Shown here: positions 6,487 to 10,077 of the stretch, piece by piece
Layout of the letters: each line of letters opens with the position of its first letter
How positions within the stretch are numbered: position 1 is the first letter of the stretch
Assembly (NCBI GenBank): GCA_900545455.1
Contig: UQZF01000094.1
Location: forward strand, 1-10,077
DNA: 10,077 nt
Reading direction: 5' to 3'
Origin: an uncultured Eubacteriales bacterium
GTDB taxonomy: Bacteria; Bacillota; Clostridia; Lachnospirales; Lachnospiraceae
Program-made: the position numbers and the translations under genes
Notes under the pieces: generated by a model
The model's database searches: none
Told to the model about the DNA's origin: nothing
Seen by the model: only the letters and a program-made list of their open reading frames with translations

Positions 6487-7896
6487 TCATTGCTTTTTCT
6501 TTTCAAATGAATGAACCCAATCTGATTTGAGTAAAAATGTCAGGAACACGATGGAGCTTAACGACCAAGTAAGCGGGTAAGCCCATGATATTACCGAAAA
6601 CTTAGGTATAAAATGAAGTGTTGTCGTGACATATATTATTCTCACGCCGCACCAGAAAGCCAGCATCGTTATCATCGGCACAATGGACTTTCCGCAGCCC
6701 CTTAACACGCCCGCCGCACAATGCGAAAACGCAAGCAGGAAGAAGAAGAGGCAGATTATTCTCGCATGTCCCTGCCCGATTGCGACAGCCTCGTCGACAT
6801 TTACGAAGAATCTTAAAAGCTGTGGAGCGAACAGGTAGACGATAACACCTATCACCTCCGCAAGAACCACTCCTGACACTATGCCGAAGGCGGCTCCCTT
6901 CTTCGCTCTGTCATACTTCTTCGCCCCGAGGTTCTGTCCGATAAAGGTCGGAAGTGAGATTGACATACTCGTTATCGGCAGGAATGCGAAACCCTCAATC
7001 TTGCTGTAGGCTCCGACACCCGACATCGCATAGGAGCCGAAGGAATTGATATTTGTCTGCACGACCATGTTTCCTATGCTTATTACCGAGTTCTGTATTC
7101 CGTTCGGAAGTCCCTGAACTATGACCTCGCCCATATACTGAGGATAATATTTAAGGGAGCTCCATCTAAGCCTTCCCACTCCCTCAACCCTGCACATTCT
7201 CACGATGCAGAGCACTGCGCTGAGTCCCTGCGCAGCGACGGTCGCAATCCCCGCTCCCGCAACGCCGAAGCCGAGCACCGCAACAAACAGCAGATCGAGC
7301 ACCACGTTGAGCACCGATGAAATCACCAGATAGTACAGCGGATGTATGCTGTCTCCTAGTGCTCTCATTATAGCCATCCCGATGTTGTACATTATTATAG
7401 TAGAAACTCCGCCAAAATAGATTCGCAGATATGTAAGCGACTCAGGCATTACCTCCTCAGGCGTTTTCATGACCGTTAAAAGCCACGGTGCTATCAGAAC
7501 ACCCACAACCGTCGCGAGCACCGACGCAATTATTCCGAACAGAAAATTCGTGTGAACCGTCTTTTCAACGGCATCGTAATTTTTCGCACCGTAGTATTTC
7601 GATATTACGACTCCGCCTCCCGTGGCAACGCCGTTGAAGAAGCCGATTATAAGGAAAGTCATGCTTCCGGTCGAGCTGACTGCCGCAAACGCATTGTTGT
7701 TTGCAAAATTTCCGACAACCCACGCGTCGGCTACGTTGTATAGCTGCTGTAATAGCTGCCCCAAAAAGAGCGGTATCGCAAACGCCAAAATCCCCCTTCC
7801 TATCGGTCCCTCCGTGAGGTCTTTTCCACTGTTGTTCATGCTTTTACTCATTTTGTCTGTCTTAACTCCATTCACTGTCACAAGGAGGCATCTCAT
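6487..7896 (-). CDS. MATE family multidrug/metabolite exporter
   Basis: A cation-coupled exporter of the MATE (NorM/DinF-like) family in the cytoplasmic membrane, expected to have 12 membrane helices in two homologous halves; its 469 residues fit. Typical signatures are FLGQLLQQLYNVADAWVVGNF-type sequence in helix 1 (about 44-64; key residues Gln-Leu-Tyr-Asn-Val-Ala-Asp and Val-Gly), GGGVVISKYYGAKNYD (93-108), MRALGDSIHPLYYLVISSVL (177-196), and in the second half IGQNLGAKKYDRAKKG and LRGCGKSIVPM. The substrate is not predictable. The ATG at 7896 has GGGGGA 4 bases upstream and overlaps the GH115 gene by 35 bases. The ATG at 7851 (MSKSMNNSGKDLTEGPI) is closer to the family's usual N-terminus but has a poorly spaced site. 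Confidence 0.93.
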   Translation of the reverse strand: MRCLLVTVNGVKTDKMSKSMNNSGKDLTEGPIGRGILAFAIPLFLGQLLQQLYNVADAWVVGNFANNNAFAAVSSTGSMTFLIIGFFNGVATGGGVVISKYYGAKNYDAVEKTVHTNFLFGIIASVLATVVGVLIAPWLLTVMKTPEEVMPESLTYLRIYFGGVSTIIMYNIGMAIMRALGDSIHPLYYLVISSVLNVVLDLLFVAVLGFGVAGAGIATVAAQGLSAVLCIVRMCRVEGVGRLRWSSLKYYPQYMGEVIVQGLPNGIQNSVISIGNMVVQTNINSFGSYAMSGVGAYSKIEGFAFLPITSMSISLPTFIGQNLGAKKYDRAKKGAAFGIVSGVVLAEVIGVIVYLFAPQLLRFFVNVDEAVAIGQGHARIICLFFFLLAFSHCAAGVLRGCGKSIVPMITMLAFWCGVRIIYVTTTLHFIPKFSVISWAYPLTWSLSSIVFLTFLLKSDWVHSFEKKKQ

Positions 7897-10077
7897 CCCC
7901 CTTGGTTATATATATTCTGTCAAAACGGTTAGCCGACGACGGAGTGTATATTCCTATCTCGTGTTCACCCTCGGACAGCTCATTTCTCCACAGCTTAACC
8001 CAGCGGTAAACTCTCTCACCGCAGTAATTTCCGATACGCTCACCGCCCGCAAGCTCGTCCTTTGACAGCATTACGCCGTCGATGTCCGCAAGCAGCTCCG
8101 CACCGTCGTAGCTCTCATTCTTCATGAGAATCCAGAGCGCATACATTCCGCCCTCACACGAAATCCTGTAGTGAAGCGATGGCTTAACCTCGCCATACAC
8201 CTGCCACGGCTTTCTTATGTACATGGCAAGCCCCGTTCTGTCGTACGATTCCGAAAGGCAGTATTCCCATCCGCCGTTCATTGACGCATTACTATTATCC
8301 GCAAGAGCGGCTCCCATGTCAATCCTTATTGTTCCGTTTTTCTCTACAAAAGGCGTGTCAGCCATGGAAATAAGCTCCCTCGGGGTGATATGTCTTGCAG
8401 GATGCTCCTCGGAATAATCCCACTCAACGACAGTGTTCGTGTCGGGAAGCGTGTTAGAGCCCGTGGTTACGCCGGCAACAAGCATAGGGCGCGGCTTTAG
8501 CTCTATATTTCCGTACAGAAGGTCGCAAACCTTATCCCAGCTCTGCCCATCACACGCTCTGTCATCGATTCTGCCATTCCATTCTCTGTCATCCCACACG
8601 CTGTTGGTCTTTCGGGCAAAATCATCCTCCGCAGCGCAACCGCCGAACATGCTCTCCTTCACTGTGTCGGTGTAGATAACCACACGGCTGAACGCGAAAT
8701 ACTTATCCACCGCATAAATATGCAGAGTGTGTTCTCCCACCGAGAGCTTCGGAAGCTCAAGTGAAAGCTTGTCAACATTGTTAAATATGTTGAGCTTCCA
8801 TGTTCCGCGCCACTCGTCGTTCGACGCGCTCTCGAGGAGCATTCTCTCCCCGTCGTCAACCGACACCTCGACTCTTATGCGCCCCGTCGAGTTGAGCGAA
8901 GGGAATCTGTGCAGCTCGAGCACAGCCTTGTCGGTGTCTTTGGTCAGACAGAAGTTAAACTCCGCGCCACCCTTGGAGATTCCGTTGACGCTCTGTTCAT
9001 TCTGCTGATTTCTGCGGTCATCCGCCTCAAGCAGCGAGCCGTGGTCGCGCCCGAGACGCTCCACCCTGTGCCAGCCCGTGCCCTCAAGCTCCTTCAGGCT
9101 GTCAGCCTCGATAACAACCGAACCGCCGTCCTCGACAGCCATCGTGCTGCTCAAATCCATAAGCCTGCAATCAGTCGTAACCGGAATCTCGACGGTCTGG
9201 TCAGTCTCCTCACAGCGGATGATGATACTTCCGCTCAATATGCCGCTCTCTCCATCGCGACCGCCGCACGCTTCGGGTATCGGCTTAACTCCGACGCGCA
9301 TCTCCGCGCCGACCGAAACCTCCGCGCAGTCTGCATGAATCCACTCGGGTGCCTCAATTTTGACCGCAAGCTCACCCGCACCTGCATTTGCCAAGTCAAG
9401 CCACTTAGCCTCGGGCTTTACAAAGAAGATTTCCTGCTCATCATTCCACAGCGACACGACAAGCCTTTTCTCCGTCTCGTCAGGCGATGAGAGCGGAACC
9501 ACACACGCGGGCTGCATTGCGGTTCTCGGTGGCGGGAAATCCTCAGGCGTTAATATTCCCGACCACTTGCCGTCAGCCATCACATTATTATAATAGAAGA
9601 GAAGCCTTCTCCTCCTGTCATCGTACTCCCTGCAAAGAGCCGCATACTTATACGCCGCCTGCGCCTCCTGACGCTTTGTGCAAAGCGTGCTTCTGTCGGC
9701 ATAGTAGTACATGCAGTTGGTATAATACGCCGCATGAAGCTTCATGAGAAACATCTGATAGAATGCGTCGCGCTCGTCGGCAGGAAGTGAAGCATACACC
9801 TCGTCGGCACCGCTCACAAGCTCGCGATAGCGGACAATTCTACTCGTCGCCTCATCGCCGTAAGCCGTCTGCGAGAACACATCGCTGTCCATGAGCTCAA
9901 TCTTGCGGACGTTGGTCAACTGTGCAAAGTCGTTGAGAATGCGCGCCATCTTTTCCCCATGATTTCCCGAAAAAGTCTCATTTATCCACAGCTTCAGATA
10001 CTCGTCCACGTCGTCGGTTCTCCTCTGCGGATTTTCCTTTCCGACCTCCCACGCAAACCTGAGATAAAATGTAATCG
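7862..10077 (-). CDS. Glycoside hydrolase family 115 xylan alpha-1,2-glucuronidase, C-terminal part (5' end outside window)
   Basis: GH115 enzymes remove (methyl)glucuronic acid side chains from glucuronoxylan. The open frame runs to the window edge. A GTG at 10009 is not the true start, because the codons before it read FAWEVGKENPQRRTDDV and join DEYLKLWINETF, a GH115-typical block. About 738 residues are visible; most of the catalytic barrel and any signal peptide lie upstream. Counting from 10009: a helical domain to about 150 (YARTN-like FAQLTNVRKIEL, then ADERDAFYQMFLMKLHAAYY, NNVMADGKWSGIL); a beta-rich segment about 193-285 with WLDLANAGAGELAVKIEAP, resembling BACON-type sandwiches; a GH115_C-like sandwich about 290-450 (VEDGGSVVIEADS, HRFPSLNSTGRIRVEVSVDDG, FSRVVIYTDT); and another sandwich about 555-710 (VEKNGTIRIDMGAAL, NRFDRIYITKG). 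It leads the MATE and DUF3169-like genes. Confidence 0.9.
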   Translation of the reverse strand, partial: ITFYLRFAWEVGKENPQRRTDDVDEYLKLWINETFSGNHGEKMARILNDFAQLTNVRKIELMDSDVFSQTAYGDEATSRIVRYRELVSGADEVYASLPADERDAFYQMFLMKLHAAYYTNCMYYYADRSTLCTKRQEAQAAYKYAALCREYDDRRRRLLFYYNNVMADGKWSGILTPEDFPPPRTAMQPACVVPLSSPDETEKRLVVSLWNDEQEIFFVKPEAKWLDLANAGAGELAVKIEAPEWIHADCAEVSVGAEMRVGVKPIPEACGGRDGESGILSGSIIIRCEETDQTVEIPVTTDCRLMDLSSTMAVEDGGSVVIEADSLKELEGTGWHRVERLGRDHGSLLEADDRRNQQNEQSVNGISKGGAEFNFCLTKDTDKAVLELHRFPSLNSTGRIRVEVSVDDGERMLLESASNDEWRGTWKLNIFNNVDKLSLELPKLSVGEHTLHIYAVDKYFAFSRVVIYTDTVKESMFGGCAAEDDFARKTNSVWDDREWNGRIDDRACDGQSWDKVCDLLYGNIELKPRPMLVAGVTTGSNTLPDTNTVVEWDYSEEHPARHITPRELISMADTPFVEKNGTIRIDMGAALADNSNASMNGGWEYCLSESYDRTGLAMYIRKPWQVYGEVKPSLHYRISCEGGMYALWILMKNESYDGAELLADIDGVMLSKDELAGGERIGNYCGERVYRWVKLWRNELSEGEHEIGIYTPSSANRFDRIYITKGDEMPPCDSEWS

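Noticed and set aside
8909..9490. Plus-strand open frames opposite the GH115 gene
   Set aside because: They overlap a clear GH115 coding frame, lack ribosome binding sites and show no domain pattern.

Overview
The window reads as a chromosomal segment of a fibre-degrading, low-GC Gram-positive gut or rumen bacterium, most like a Lachnospiraceae/Clostridia member. The basis is a GH115 xylan alpha-glucuronidase next to MATE and DUF3169-like genes, a SirTM/Zn-macrodomain pair, strong GGAGG-type ribosome binding sites and sigma-A promoters of the TTGACA-N17-TATAAT type. Taxonomy is inferred from gene families only. Most of the window looks about 50% GC by eye; one stretch (about 1863-3720) is much more AT-rich.

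Layout: (1) 63-905 (-) is an aldo/keto reductase, divergent from a short LysR-type regulator (1050-1862, +). A palindrome overlaps the regulator's promoter in the shared intergenic region. (2) 1863-2050 is an AT-rich intergenic stretch with promoter-like hexamers and a strong bidirectional terminator, possibly a small RNA locus. (3) 2051-3637 (-) is an AT-rich SIR2-family gene of the kind often found in phage defence. It has its own promoter but is interrupted by one in-frame TGA exactly where the conserved His-Gly motif should have its Gly. (4) 3807-5454 (-) is a two-gene operon: a zinc-type macrodomain ADP-ribosyl hydrolase followed, with a 53-base overlap, by a class M sirtuin (SirTM) ADP-ribosyltransferase. 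It has a clear promoter flanked by two copies of an operator-like palindrome, and a terminator after the sirtuin. (5) 5666-10077 (-) is an apparent operon: a GH115 alpha-glucuronidase (5' end outside the window), a MATE exporter overlapping its end, and a DUF3169-like membrane protein at the end of the MATE gene, closed by a terminator at 5569-5601.

The most interesting part is the SirTM-macrodomain operon. Its enzymes should write and erase protein ADP-ribosylation, but the usual substrate genes (GcvH-L and lipoate ligase) are absent from the window and the operon is closed by its own promoter and terminator, so the target is open. The duplicated operator suggests tight control by an unidentified regulator. 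Next to it lies a second, unrelated NAD-binding sirtuin-fold gene that looks horizontally acquired and recently inactivated.
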